This document shows, in pieces, positions 10,156-19,754 of a DNA stretch of 35,879 bases. Each line of letters begins with the position of its first letter. The stretch's first letter is position 1. The position numbers and the translations under genes are program-made. The notes under the pieces were generated by a model that saw only the letters and a list, made by a program, of their open reading frames with translations, was not told where the DNA came from and made no database searches. This DNA is from Emcibacter sp. (GTDB taxonomy: Bacteria > Pseudomonadota > Alphaproteobacteria > Sphingomonadales > Emcibacteraceae): contig JAESRB010000112.1 of assembly GCA_016764855.1 (NCBI GenBank), positions 1 through 35,879 on the forward strand, read 5' to 3'.

Positions 10156-10188
10156 ATAAAGGCAAGCCAATGAATGGCTTGCCTTTAT
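10156..10188 (-). terminator. Strong hairpin between the symporter gene and the small ORF (possible terminator or processing element)
   Basis: Perfect 14-bp inverted repeat ataaaggcaagcca / tggcttgcctttat with a 5-nt loop; only a weak T tract follows. Confidence 0.6.
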
Positions 10189-10204
10189 AATTTGAGTTTT
10201 TAGT

Positions 10205-11989
10205 TTAATGGGAAAGGTGATGATGATAGGAGGCACCGGCACCTTTTGGAATACGGATACTTTCTACCATATCCTGAACGTCTTGTGGTGGAGGGGCAGT
10301 CACTCGACTGACACCATACGCCACGACAAAGTTCATGAGCATGCCCAAGGTTCCAATGCCTTCGGGGGAGATGCCAAGCAGCCAATGAGCCGCATTGTTA
10401 TCACCGGGGTTAATGAACTTGAAGTAAATGATATAAGTCGAAGTGAACAGTATCCCCGTAATCATACCTGCAATAGCACCCTCTTTATTCATCCGTTTGG
10501 AGAAAATTCCCATAATGATGATCGGGAAGAAAGAAGAGGCGGCAAGGCCAAAGGCAAAGGCCACAACCTGGGCAACAAATCCGGGTGGATTTATGCCGAA
10601 ATATCCGGCAATGCAGATGGCAATTGCCGCTGCCATACGGGCAAACATCAATTCCTGTTTATCCGAAATGTTGGGGAGCAATATCTTCTTGAATAAATCA
10701 TGAGATATTGAGGTGGAGATCACCAATAACAGGCCGGCGGCCGTGGATAGCGCTGCGGCCAAACCACCTGCTGCCACCAAAGCAATTACCCAATTGGGCA
10801 ATCCTGCAATTTCGGGGTTGGCCAGCACGATGATGTCTCTGTCAATATACAATTCATTGACGCCGTCAGTTATCTTGTTGTGTAATAAACGTTCGCCATG
10901 GGCACCCCGGTTTTCAGAGAAAAGGGGTTTGCCTTCAAAGACTTTTCCTTTGACATATTGGATCTTGCCATCGTTATTCTTATCAACCCAAGCGATCAGA
11001 TTGCTGTCTTCCCAGTTTTTGAACCATTCCGGGGTTGCGGTATATTCTGCATTGCTCACGGTGTTGATCAAATTCACTCTGGCAAAAGACGCAATGGCCG
11101 GTGCCGTTGTATAAAGAATTGCAATGAGAACAAGAGCATAACCCGCAGAAATACGTGCATCCCGTACTTTTGGTACAGTAAAGAAGCGAATGATCACATG
11201 GGGTAGTCCAGCGGTTCCAACCATAAGGGCGGCAGTGATAAAGAAGATATCAATTGTTGATTTCGTCCCGTCCGTATAGGTGCCAAAGCCTAATTCCTGG
11301 CTTAATCCATCTAGCCTATCAAGGAGATAAACGCCGGAACCATCATTTAATACACTGCCAAAGCCTAATTGTGGAATGGGATTGTCAGTCATTAAAATTG
11401 AGATGAATATTGCCGGAACCATAAAGGCAAAGATCAGCACGCAATATTGCGCAACCTGTGTATAGGTAATGCCTTTCATTCCACCTAGAACAGCATAGAA
11501 GAAGACAACTGTCATACCGATCATAACGCCTATTTCAATCTCTACTTCCAGAAAGCGTGAGAAAACAATGCCTACGCCGCGCATTTGTCCCGCCACATAG
11601 GTAAAGGATATAAAGATAGCGCAGACCACCGCAACCAAACGTGCCGTATCGGAATAATAGCGGTCACCGACAAAATCAGGTACGGTAAATTTCCCGAATT
11701 TTCTGAGGTAAGGTGCCAGTAAAAGGGCAAGCAATACGTAACCACCTGTCCAGCCCATCAAATACATGCCGCCGTCACGGCCCATAAAGGAAATTAAGCC
11801 AGCCATGGAAATAAATGATGCGGCGGACATCCAGTCGGCCGCTGTGGCCATGCCGTTGGCAAGAGGATGAACATCCCCACCCGCAACATAGAATTCAGCA
11901 GTTGATCCCGCTCTCGCCCAAATAGCAATCCCGATATAAAGCGTGAATGTTAGGCCAACGATGATATAGGTTAATGTTTGTACGTCCAT
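10205..11989 (-). CDS. Sodium:solute (cation/acetate) symporter, ActP-like
   Basis: 594 aa SSS-family: WARAGSTAEFYVAGGDVHPLANGMATAADWMSAASFISMAGLISFMGRDGG; adjacent DUF4212 gene. Confidence 0.9.
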   Translation of the reverse strand: MDVQTLTYIIVGLTFTLYIGIAIWARAGSTAEFYVAGGDVHPLANGMATAADWMSAASFISMAGLISFMGRDGGMYLMGWTGGYVLLALLLAPYLRKFGKFTVPDFVGDRYYSDTARLVAVVCAIFISFTYVAGQMRGVGIVFSRFLEVEIEIGVMIGMTVVFFYAVLGGMKGITYTQVAQYCVLIFAFMVPAIFISILMTDNPIPQLGFGSVLNDGSGVYLLDRLDGLSQELGFGTYTDGTKSTIDIFFITAALMVGTAGLPHVIIRFFTVPKVRDARISAGYALVLIAILYTTAPAIASFARVNLINTVSNAEYTATPEWFKNWEDSNLIAWVDKNNDGKIQYVKGKVFEGKPLFSENRGAHGERLLHNKITDGVNELYIDRDIIVLANPEIAGLPNWVIALVAAGGLAAALSTAAGLLLVISTSISHDLFKKILLPNISDKQELMFARMAAAIAICIAGYFGINPPGFVAQVVAFAFGLAASSFFPIIIMGIFSKRMNKEGAIAGMITGILFTSTYIIYFKFINPGDNNAAHWLLGISPEGIGTLGMLMNFVVAYGVSRVTAPPPQDVQDMVESIRIPKGAGASYHHHLSH

Positions 11990-11991
11990 AG

Positions 11992-12348
11992 TTACTCTCC
12001 CTTCTTATCGTCATGTTCGGATATGGAATCGATAAAACTTTCCTCATGATGATAATAATCTTCGTCTTCTACATAATCGTCGTCGTCTTCATCTACGCCG
12101 TATTTACGGTCCAGTTTGTTCATTTGATTGACGTAAATAAAAATGAGAATAACGAAAACATAAATAGCACCTTGCTGGGCCATCCAAAAACCAAGTTTAA
12201 ATCCGAAGAACCGGATATTATTTAACTCATCTGAGAAGAGTATCCCCATTCCAAATGAGACAATGAACCAAACGACCAGAAGGGTGAGCATCAACTTGAT
12301 GTTTTCCTTCCAATAGGCTTGGGCATTTTCTTTTTCTGAAGTGTTCAT
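11992..12348 (-). CDS. DUF4212 sodium/substrate symporter small subunit (ORF open from 12390; internal Met at 12348 preferred)
   Basis: MNTSEKENAQAYWKENIKLMLTLLVVWFIVSFGMGILFSDELNNIRFFGFKLGFWMAQQGAIYVFVILIFIYVNQMNKLDRKYGVDEDDDD, a typical DUF4212 layout with acidic C-terminus, directly upstream of the symporter. Confidence 0.88.
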   Translation of the reverse strand: MNTSEKENAQAYWKENIKLMLTLLVVWFIVSFGMGILFSDELNNIRFFGFKLGFWMAQQGAIYVFVILIFIYVNQMNKLDRKYGVDEDDDDYVEDEDYYHHEESFIDSISEHDDKKGE

Positions 12349-12699
12349 TTTAAGCCACCCTAGTGTTGTTATAAAGAAAAGGTCTGCCATTAAACACTAG
12401 CAAAGAGGTAGAGTAATTTACAGCTAACTTTAGTCTAATGTCGTCATAACCATATGTATTTAAATGATTAAATTATATAAATTAGTGACTTGTTAAATAA
12501 AGAAGGAAAATTTATACCCTTTAGGTTCAGTATGTTTATTTCCCACGCATATAGGGCTGAAACGGTATAGGACGTCTTATGTTCTGTAACATTTTACGGT
12601 GTGGAGTATGGGGGAGGTTGGCTAATTTTGGAAAATACATTCCTTAACCTCATGCTTTTTTAATATCTTGCATTGCACAATTTTTTCATTATATAGTGT

Positions 12700-12868
12700 T
12701 TTCATAAATGGTGCCCATTAAGGGGTAAAAGGGAACACGGTGTTAAAATCCGTGACTGTGCCCGCAACTGTGTTTGGTAAGTTTGGTTTTCAGATACCAC
12801 TGGAATTTCCGGGAAGGTGAAATCCGAACGTTGAGCCATAAGTCAGGAAACCTGCCATTTAGTCGCCC
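12700..12868 (+). promoter_or_regulatory. Cobalamin (AdoCbl) riboswitch
   Basis: Conserved elements in order: gggaacacggtg, aaatccgtgactgtgcccgcaactgt, taccactgg, gggaaggtg, gagccataagtcaggaaacctgcc (B12-box-like); located upstream of a BtuB-like receptor. Confidence 0.93.
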
Positions 12869-12997
12869 TTTCTGTCTGTCGGGACAATGGATCAGAGCGG
12901 AATATCCGTACAGGTGGCATTCGTTGCTTTGTGCGGAGTTTCGTCAAAAAAACTCTTCACAATTTATAGTATGTTGTATAAATGGAGGAGTAATCCT

Positions 12998-14815
12998 ATG
13001 AAATATCAAGTATCTGTTCTCGCCCTTATCCCTTTTGCGTTGCCGACCGTGTCTTTGGCGGAAAATATGGATGAAATGGTGGTCACTGCATCACGTTACG
13101 AACAACCGTTGTCCAATATTGGCAGCAGTATTTCTGTGATAACGGCCGATGACCTGCAACAATCCCAGAATGTTTTTATTCAGGATATGTTGCAAAATAT
13201 ACCCGGCGTTTCTTTGAACCAGACGGGCAGTTTTGGCGGCGTTTCTTCTGTCAGGATCAGGGGCGCGGACACAAGCCAGACAGTGGTTTTGATCGATGGC
13301 GTACAGGTTAATGACGTGAGCGGTACCGGCGGTGGGTTTAATTTTGCCAATCTTGATCCAAACGGTATTGAGCGCATTGAAATTCTGCGGGGGCCGCAAT
13401 CCATTCTTTATGGTTCCGATGCTATCGGCGGTGTGATTAATATAATCACTAAATCAGGCGGTAAAGGTCTTGGCGGCAGTGCATTCGTCGAAGGCGGCTC
13501 CTTTGAGACTTTTCGCGGTGGTGTTAACCTTCACGGGGGGACGGATAAGCTCAAATTCAATTTCTCCATGAGTGGCATTACCACAGACGGTATATCCAAG
13601 GCTGATGAAAATGATGGCAACACAGAAGAAGATGGCTATAATAATATTACGGTGCAGGGCAAAGTAACGGCCCGTGTGTCAGAGATTATCACCACAGAAG
13701 TCATTGCCCGTTATTCTGATAGTGAAAATGAGTTTGATGATTTTGGCGCGGATGGGGATAGAGTGGGAACTACCGAGGAATTTATGATCGCAGGCCGCGT
13801 TCATGCAATCCTGTTGGATGGTCGTTTTAAGAACAGCTTTTCTCTTGAATATTCCTCAACGGATCGTCGCAATGAAACCAACGGCGTAGAAAGTTATCTC
13901 GCAGAAGGAACGCGCTTGAACCTTGATTATTTTGGGCGCTATACGGTCAGCGACGATATCGGCATTTCCTTTGGCGCACAGCATGAGGAAACCAAAGTTT
14001 CGACGCTCTCGGACCAAAAGTTCGATATTGACAGTTTGTTTTCCGAAGTAAGCTTTCAGGGAATTTCAGATCTTACCCTGACGGCAGGGCTACGTTATGA
14101 TAATCATAATAAATATGGTGATACGGTAACGCCGCGACTGACCGCTTCATACCAAATTCCAGATTCTGGAACACGTGTGTTTGCAACTTGGGGTGAAGGA
14201 TTTAAGGCACCGTCCGTTTTTCAACTTTCTGCTAGCTATGGTAATATTAATCTGAAGCCGGAAGAAACAACAGGTTGGGACGTTGGTATAGAGCAGACAT
14301 TATTTGATGGTGGCGTGATCTTGACCACGACATATTTCAAGCAAAATATTAAGAATAATATTGATTATGTCTGCGTTTGGCCTGCCAATACAAATTGTTA
14401 TAAAAATATTAACGCTGTACGGTCCAAGGGTGTGGAAGTTTCTATTGCGGCACAGGTCCATGAACAGGTCAACATCAGCGCAAACTATACTTATACCGAT
14501 AGCATTGACCGGGATACGGGTGAGAAGTTGGAGCGCATTCCCGCCCATGCTGCCTATGGCCAAATTGCATGGCAGGCAATGGAGGGACTTAACCTGACAG
14601 CAAGCTTAACTTATAATGGTAAGGAACTGCCGCGCAATTTTTCCGCCGGAGTTGATGGTTGGGTCCGGGCTGACCTTCGGGCTTCCTATGATATTACGGA
14701 ACAGGTTTCGGTCTATGGCCGGATCGACAATCTGTTTGATAAGGAATATCAGCAGGTATCTGGCTATGGCACGCCTGACCGGTCTGCCTTTGTCGGCATA
14801 AGAGGGAAATTCTAG
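12998..14815 (+). CDS. btuB: BtuB-like TonB-dependent vitamin B12 receptor (tracked ORF starts at 12887; in-frame Met at 12998 after ggaggag preferred)
   Basis: MKYQVSVLALIPFALPTVSLAENMDEMVVTASRYEQPLSNIGSSISVITADDLQQSQ...IERIEILRGPQSILYGSDAIGGVINIITK; downstream of cobalamin riboswitch. Confidence 0.88.
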   Translation: MKYQVSVLALIPFALPTVSLAENMDEMVVTASRYEQPLSNIGSSISVITADDLQQSQNVFIQDMLQNIPGVSLNQTGSFGGVSSVRIRGADTSQTVVLIDGVQVNDVSGTGGGFNFANLDPNGIERIEILRGPQSILYGSDAIGGVINIITKSGGKGLGGSAFVEGGSFETFRGGVNLHGGTDKLKFNFSMSGITTDGISKADENDGNTEEDGYNNITVQGKVTARVSEIITTEVIARYSDSENEFDDFGADGDRVGTTEEFMIAGRVHAILLDGRFKNSFSLEYSSTDRRNETNGVESYLAEGTRLNLDYFGRYTVSDDIGISFGAQHEETKVSTLSDQKFDIDSLFSEVSFQGISDLTLTAGLRYDNHNKYGDTVTPRLTASYQIPDSGTRVFATWGEGFKAPSVFQLSASYGNINLKPEETTGWDVGIEQTLFDGGVILTTTYFKQNIKNNIDYVCVWPANTNCYKNINAVRSKGVEVSIAAQVHEQVNISANYTYTDSIDRDTGEKLERIPAHAAYGQIAWQAMEGLNLTASLTYNGKELPRNFSAGVDGWVRADLRASYDITEQVSVYGRIDNLFDKEYQQVSGYGTPDRSAFVGIRGKF

Positions 14816-14858
14816 GCCACTGTACCTGCGTAGAATAAGGACAGCCACTTTTAGTAAA

Positions 14859-15674
14859 ATGATTGCAATATATTGTTTTCTGATAGTGGCTGTCTGCCAT
14901 TTATCCGCTGCGTATGCGGTGGAGAAAGTGGTCTCTCTTGATTATTGTGCCGATCAATATATTTTGAGCCTTGCGGACCGGAGCCAGATTATGGCTTTGT
15001 CTCGGGATGCGACGAAAAGCCATTCTTTTTACGCGGAACAGGCGCAGGGTATTCCCAAGTTCGGCTCCAGCGCGGAAGAAGTCCTTCACATGAATCCCGA
15101 TCTGGTGGTCCGTTATTGGGGCGGTCGGAAGTTTCTGGATGTTTTGAAAAAGGCGCATATTCCAGTGGCGAGTCCTCTCTATGGCAACGGGTCAGCGACG
15201 CTGTATAAAAATTTACGTCTTGTTGGAAAAGCTCTCGGTCAGGAACAGAGGGCAGAGACAATGATAGTGGAGCATCAGCAGCGTTATGAAGCTTTGCGGG
15301 GGAAGCCTAAAATGGCTCTGCGGGCGGCTTATATAACACCGGGCGGGACAACGGCTGGTGTGGGAACCTTTGTTGATGATACATTGCGGCTTGCGGGACT
15401 GCAAAGCGTTGCAGCAGAATTCGGCCTCAGGGGGTGGCAGGATTTTCCTTTGGAAGCTTTGGTGCAAAACCCGCCCGATATTATCATTGGCAGCTTCTTC
15501 GACCTTGAAAATCCGAGGGTTGCCAATTGGAGCATTGCGCGTCACAAACGGATACAGAAAATGATGGTGGAAATTCCCACCATATTGGTGCCGGGACGGT
15601 ATCTGTCTTGTAACGGTATTTTTACATTAGAGGCCGCGGAATATATCCGGAAAATGGTTGGTAAATTATGGTGA
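14859..15674 (+). CDS. Periplasmic cobalamin ABC transporter substrate-binding protein, BtuF-like
   Basis: Signal peptide MIAIYCFLIVAVCHLSAAYA, then VEKVVSLDYCADQYILSLADRSQIMALS...MNPDLVVRYW; between btuB and cbiB genes. Confidence 0.82.
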   Translation: MIAIYCFLIVAVCHLSAAYAVEKVVSLDYCADQYILSLADRSQIMALSRDATKSHSFYAEQAQGIPKFGSSAEEVLHMNPDLVVRYWGGRKFLDVLKKAHIPVASPLYGNGSATLYKNLRLVGKALGQEQRAETMIVEHQQRYEALRGKPKMALRAAYITPGGTTAGVGTFVDDTLRLAGLQSVAAEFGLRGWQDFPLEALVQNPPDIIIGSFFDLENPRVANWSIARHKRIQKMMVEIPTILVPGRYLSCNGIFTLEAAEYIRKMVGKLW

Positions 15675-16597
15675 TGCCAGAAATTCTTTTGGGGGCATTG
15701 GTCATTGACGCTTTTTTTGGCGAACCGAAGATTATCTACAAATATATTTCCCATCCGGTAACAGGCATGGCACGGATACTTTCGTGGTTGGAGCGGCTTG
15801 GTAATAGAGAACATTTTTCGGCAGCAAAACGTCAAATATTGGGGGTTGTCTGTCTGGGCCTATATTTAACCATTGTTACGGTCCCGGCTTTGTGGTTGGA
15901 GACGGTGGTGTCGCCTTTTCTGCTGGTTATTCTGGCGAGTATTTTCCTGTCGTTTCGCAGTCTTGTGGATCATGTATTGGCTGTTACTGGGGATGATCCT
16001 CGCGGGGCCGTGGCAAAAATCGTGGGTCGCCGGGTTGAGGATTTGAGTCTTTACGGGGTCAATCGGGCCGCGATTGAAAGCCTTGCGGAGAATTTTTCTG
16101 ACGGTGTGATTGCACCCTGTTTCTGGTTTCTCATGGGCGGATTTCCGGGCATTGTTTGTTATAAGGCGATCAATACGGCGGATAGTATGATCGGTTATAA
16201 AACCGCCCGTTACCTGAAATTTGGATGGGCGGCGGCTAGGCTTGATGATGTGGCGAATTATATTCCCGCGCGGCTGACCGCACTGTTGATCGCCTTTGGG
16301 GCTTTGTTATACGGAAAAGCTCATTGTTGGGATGGTTTCCTCATGGCTTTGAAATATGCGGACCGCCATAAATCTCCCAATGCGGGTTGGCCGGAATCTG
16401 CCATGGCTGGTGCGCTTGATCTACGTCTTGGCGGTCCCCGTCAATACGGCGAAATATCCGTAGAGGGCGCATGGTTAGGAGAAGGCCGGGAGCAGGCGGA
16501 AAAAAGTGACATCATACAGGCTGTGCAAATCATATGGATTTGTTGGGGAATTATTTTAATTATGTTAGGAGCGATATCCTATGAAACATGGTGGTGA
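15668..16597 (+). CDS. cbiB: Adenosylcobinamide-phosphate synthase CbiB/CobD
   Basis: IDAFFGEPKIIYKYISHPVTGMARILSWLE, NRAAIESLAENFSDGVIAPCFWFL, YKAINTADSMIGYKTARYLKFGWAAARLDDVANYIPARLTA. Confidence 0.92.
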   Translation: MVMPEILLGALVIDAFFGEPKIIYKYISHPVTGMARILSWLERLGNREHFSAAKRQILGVVCLGLYLTIVTVPALWLETVVSPFLLVILASIFLSFRSLVDHVLAVTGDDPRGAVAKIVGRRVEDLSLYGVNRAAIESLAENFSDGVIAPCFWFLMGGFPGIVCYKAINTADSMIGYKTARYLKFGWAAARLDDVANYIPARLTALLIAFGALLYGKAHCWDGFLMALKYADRHKSPNAGWPESAMAGALDLRLGGPRQYGEISVEGAWLGEGREQAEKSDIIQAVQIIWICWGIILIMLGAISYETWW

Positions 16598-17564
16598 TCC
16601 CGCAGAGGTCTATCCCGATGTGCCGGGACCGTGGCTTGATTTGTCTACGGGGATTAATCCGTGGGCATATCCGTGGATGGACAAGGTGGATAGAACTGAA
16701 ATTATCAGGGCGAGTGAAAGACTGCCAACGGCGGCGGACTATAAGAAATGCCAAGATTCCTACGCGCGTTATCTTGGCGGCGACGCGGCATATGTCACGC
16801 TGGCCTCCGGGTCTCAGGCCCTGATTGAGCGCTTGCCCCTTCTGTTTGAGAAAACGACGGTTTATATCGCGGGGCCAACTTATTCGGAACATGAAATCTG
16901 CTGGAAACGGGCGGGTCATCATGTGAAAATATTTGAAAATATGGCTGAGCTTCGGGGAATTGGCAGAGACAATATCGTTATCTTCTGTACGCCCAATAAT
17001 CCCGATGGTAGATATCATGAGATGACCAATTTTATGCATGGTCATACAGCAGGCGGGGGATATGTGATCATTGACGAAGCCTTTACGGACCTTGCGCCAC
17101 ACCGCAGTATGGTTGCGCCGCACTTCATGGGGCGGGCCTTGCCCAAAAACGTGATCATTTTACGGTCTTTCGGGAAATTTTTTGGACTTGCTGGAGTGCG
17201 TATTGGGGTGGCCTATACAAAGGGTCCGGTCAAAATTCCAACGGGCCTGTGGGATATATCGAGCCTTAGTCTTTTGATCGCGGCGCACGCGGTTTCCGAT
17301 GCCGACTGGATAAGGAGTACCCGCCGTAAACTGGCGAGAGAAATGACAGCGCTTACTGCGTTATTTCGGGAAAAAGGTCATGAGGTCATTGGACAAACAG
17401 ATCTTTTCTGTTTGGTTCGGGGGCCGGACAAGGACAAGCTTTTACAGGCTGGAATTTTTGCGCGGGCCTATGAGGACATATTATTTGAGAATAGGCCGGG
17501 ACTTTTGCGTTTCGGTCTACCGCCGAGCCGTCAGGACTTTCACAAACTTGAGGAACAATTATGA
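16581..17564 (+). CDS. cobD: Threonine-phosphate decarboxylase, PLP-dependent aminotransferase fold (CobD/CobC)
   Basis: MKHGGDPAEVYPDVPGPWLDLSTGINPWAYP, CTPNNPDGR, VIIDEAFTDL, LRSFGKFFGLAGVRIG; in cobalamin cluster. Confidence 0.88.
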   Translation: MKHGGDPAEVYPDVPGPWLDLSTGINPWAYPWMDKVDRTEIIRASERLPTAADYKKCQDSYARYLGGDAAYVTLASGSQALIERLPLLFEKTTVYIAGPTYSEHEICWKRAGHHVKIFENMAELRGIGRDNIVIFCTPNNPDGRYHEMTNFMHGHTAGGGYVIIDEAFTDLAPHRSMVAPHFMGRALPKNVIILRSFGKFFGLAGVRIGVAYTKGPVKIPTGLWDISSLSLLIAAHAVSDADWIRSTRRKLAREMTALTALFREKGHEVIGQTDLFCLVRGPDKDKLLQAGIFARAYEDILFENRPGLLRFGLPPSRQDFHKLEEQL

Positions 17565-18166
17565 CAGACCAAAATGAAGAACATCGCGTTGCTATGGCAA
17601 AACAGCAACAGAAACAGCGTGAGATTATCAAAAGCAAAAAGAAAAGTAATAAAGGCCTTCTGTTGGTCAATACCGGGGATGGAAAAGGAAAATCTACCGC
17701 TGGTTTTGGTACGGTTCTGAGGGCATTAGGCTGTGAATGGAAAGTGGGTATTGTCTTGTATGTCAAAGGAAAATGGAAGACGGGCGAAAGGGAATTTTTT
17801 AACCGTTTTTCCGATCTGGTTGACCTGAGGGTGATGGGCGAGGGGTTCACTTGGGATACACAGGATCGGGAGCAGGATATACGCGCGGCTCGCAAGGCTT
17901 GGGCTGTTAGCTGTGACATGATGCAAAGCGGAAAATACCAACTTGTCTTGTTGGATGAATTGAATATCGTGCTGCGAAGTGGCTATTTGCCACTGGAGGA
18001 AGTTCTGGAAGGCCTTGCCGCCCGGCATGTTGATACGCATGTTATCGTCACCGGACGTAATGCCCCGGACGGTCTTATGGAAGCAGCGGATATGGTGACA
18101 GAAATGAAGAAAATCAAACATCCTTTCGATGCCGGAATCAAGGCGATACAAGGTATTGATTTTTAA
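17561..18166 (+). CDS. cobO: Cob(I)yrinic acid a,c-diamide adenosyltransferase CobO
   Basis: GLLLVNTGDGKGKSTAGFGTVLRALGCEWKVGIVLYVKGKWKTGE, LDELNIVLRSGYLPLEEVLEGL, VIVTGRNAPDGLMEAADMVTEMK; overlaps previous gene by ATGA. Confidence 0.93.
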   Translation: MTDQNEEHRVAMAKQQQKQREIIKSKKKSNKGLLLVNTGDGKGKSTAGFGTVLRALGCEWKVGIVLYVKGKWKTGEREFFNRFSDLVDLRVMGEGFTWDTQDREQDIRAARKAWAVSCDMMQSGKYQLVLLDELNIVLRSGYLPLEEVLEGLAARHVDTHVIVTGRNAPDGLMEAADMVTEMKKIKHPFDAGIKAIQGIDF

Positions 18167-18214
18167 CTTGAGGCAATAGGGCTCACGCAGGATTTTTTAG
18201 CAGGATATATATAA

Positions 18215-19711
18215 ATGGCATCTTATCTGAATACGCCTCGTTTGATGATACAGGGCACAGGGTCGGACGTGGGGAAGTCGATTCTGGTGGCGGGGCTTTG
18301 TCGGGCTTTTTTACGCCGTGGATTTCGGGTCAAACCGTTTAAGCCACAAAATATGTCCAATAACGCTGCTGTGACAGCAGATGGCGGAGAGATTGGCCGA
18401 GCTCAATGGCTTCAGGCAATGGCCTGCGGTGTGGCGCCGGATGTTCATATGAATCCTGTTTTGATCAAACCACAATCCGACAGCGGCGCACAGATCATTG
18501 TGCAGGGGAAAATGCGCGGAAATTGGCATGCTCGTCGGTTTCTGGAGAAAAAAGAAAACCTTCTTCGGACGGTGATTGAAAGTTTTGATCGGACTTCTAC
18601 GGATGCGGACCTTGTGATCGTAGAGGGCGCGGGTAGTCCGGCGGAGGTAAATTTGCGGGCCGGAGATATTGCTAATATGGGTTTTGCCGTGCCGACAAAA
18701 ACACCGGTTGTTCTGGCAGGAGATATTAATCGGGGCGGGGTGATTGCGGCTCTTGTCGGGACATATGAGGTTTTACCTGCTGTTGAACGGGATTTGATCC
18801 GGGGAACTATTATCAATAAATTCCGGGGAGATATTTCGTTATTTGACGGGGGACGACAGATTATTTGTGACCATACGGGATGGCAGGATTTCGGCGTGGT
18901 GCCGTTTTTATCCTGTGTTGCGGATCTTCCAGCAGAAGACGCCGTAGTTCTGGAGGAAAAGTCACAAGGCTCAGCCAAAAAAATTAAAATTATCGTGCCT
19001 ATGTTGTCGCGGATTGCCAATTTTGATGACCTTGACCCTTTGAGGGCGCAGCATGATGTGGAGGTTATTTTTCACCCACCGGGCACGCCTTTGCCAGCGA
19101 CAGCGGACGCGGTTATTCTGCCGGGGACCAAGGCGACCTTGGCCGACCTGCGTTTCTTGAAAAATCAGGGATGGGATATTGATATCAAAGCCCTTGCACG
19201 ACGTGGGACTTTGATACTTGGGCTGTGTGGCGGCTATCAAATGCTGGGCAATAGTGTGTCGGATCCAGATGCGATTGAGGGCGTGGCCGGAGAAGAGGCT
19301 GGACTTGGTTTGTTAGATATGGAAACGATCCTGACACCGGAAAAGGAAGTTCGCAATATTACGATAAATCTTGTGGGGGAGGGAATTGTAAGTGAGAAGT
19401 TGTCGGTTACGGGTTATGAAATACATGCGGGCCGGACGAGTCTTTTGGCCGGAACGAATGCCTTTATGACAGTGGACGATCAGGTCATTGGTGCGAAAAA
19501 AGGCCGGGTTATGGGCAGCTATCTTCATGGTTTGTTTGAGGATGGTGTTTTTCTGAAATATTTCCTGAATCAGCTTTCTGATCAGCAGCGGACGATCATT
19601 CCGCATCAGGAAAAGGTGAATGCCGCGCTTGATCAATTGGCGGAAGCGCTTGAAGAATGTCTGGATATGGATGGGTTGCTTGCGGTCAGCCAGTCAGCCG
19701 TTGGAAAATAG
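18215..19711 (+). CDS. cobQ: Cobyric acid synthase
   Basis: LMIQGTGSDVGKSILVAGLCRAFLRRGFRVKPFKPQNMSNNAAVTADGGEIGRAQWLQA, LILGLCGGYQMLG, GYEIHAGRTS, MGSYLHGLFE. Confidence 0.95.
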   Translation: MASYLNTPRLMIQGTGSDVGKSILVAGLCRAFLRRGFRVKPFKPQNMSNNAAVTADGGEIGRAQWLQAMACGVAPDVHMNPVLIKPQSDSGAQIIVQGKMRGNWHARRFLEKKENLLRTVIESFDRTSTDADLVIVEGAGSPAEVNLRAGDIANMGFAVPTKTPVVLAGDINRGGVIAALVGTYEVLPAVERDLIRGTIINKFRGDISLFDGGRQIICDHTGWQDFGVVPFLSCVADLPAEDAVVLEEKSQGSAKKIKIIVPMLSRIANFDDLDPLRAQHDVEVIFHPPGTPLPATADAVILPGTKATLADLRFLKNQGWDIDIKALARRGTLILGLCGGYQMLGNSVSDPDAIEGVAGEEAGLGLLDMETILTPEKEVRNITINLVGEGIVSEKLSVTGYEIHAGRTSLLAGTNAFMTVDDQVIGAKKGRVMGSYLHGLFEDGVFLKYFLNQLSDQQRTIIPHQEKVNAALDQLAEALEECLDMDGLLAVSQSAVGK

Positions 19712-19754
19712 AGCGTGGGATTTGAAAGGATCAAAAGGCCCGAAATTCTGTTGC

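Noticed and set aside
10208-10696. 162-aa + strand ORF opposite the symporter gene
   Set aside because: Antisense to well-supported SSS transporter coding sequence; no domain signature.
12774-13001. 75-aa + ORF overlapping the cobalamin riboswitch
   Set aside because: Lies in the conserved structured RNA leader; peptide has no recognisable features.
17386-17919. 177-aa minus-strand ORF spanning the cobD/cobO junction
   Set aside because: Opposite two clear overlapping cob genes; no domain signature.
18445-19020. 191-aa minus-strand ORF inside cobQ
   Set aside because: Shadow ORF opposite clear CobQ coding sequence; composition is low-complexity Arg/Ser/Pro rich.
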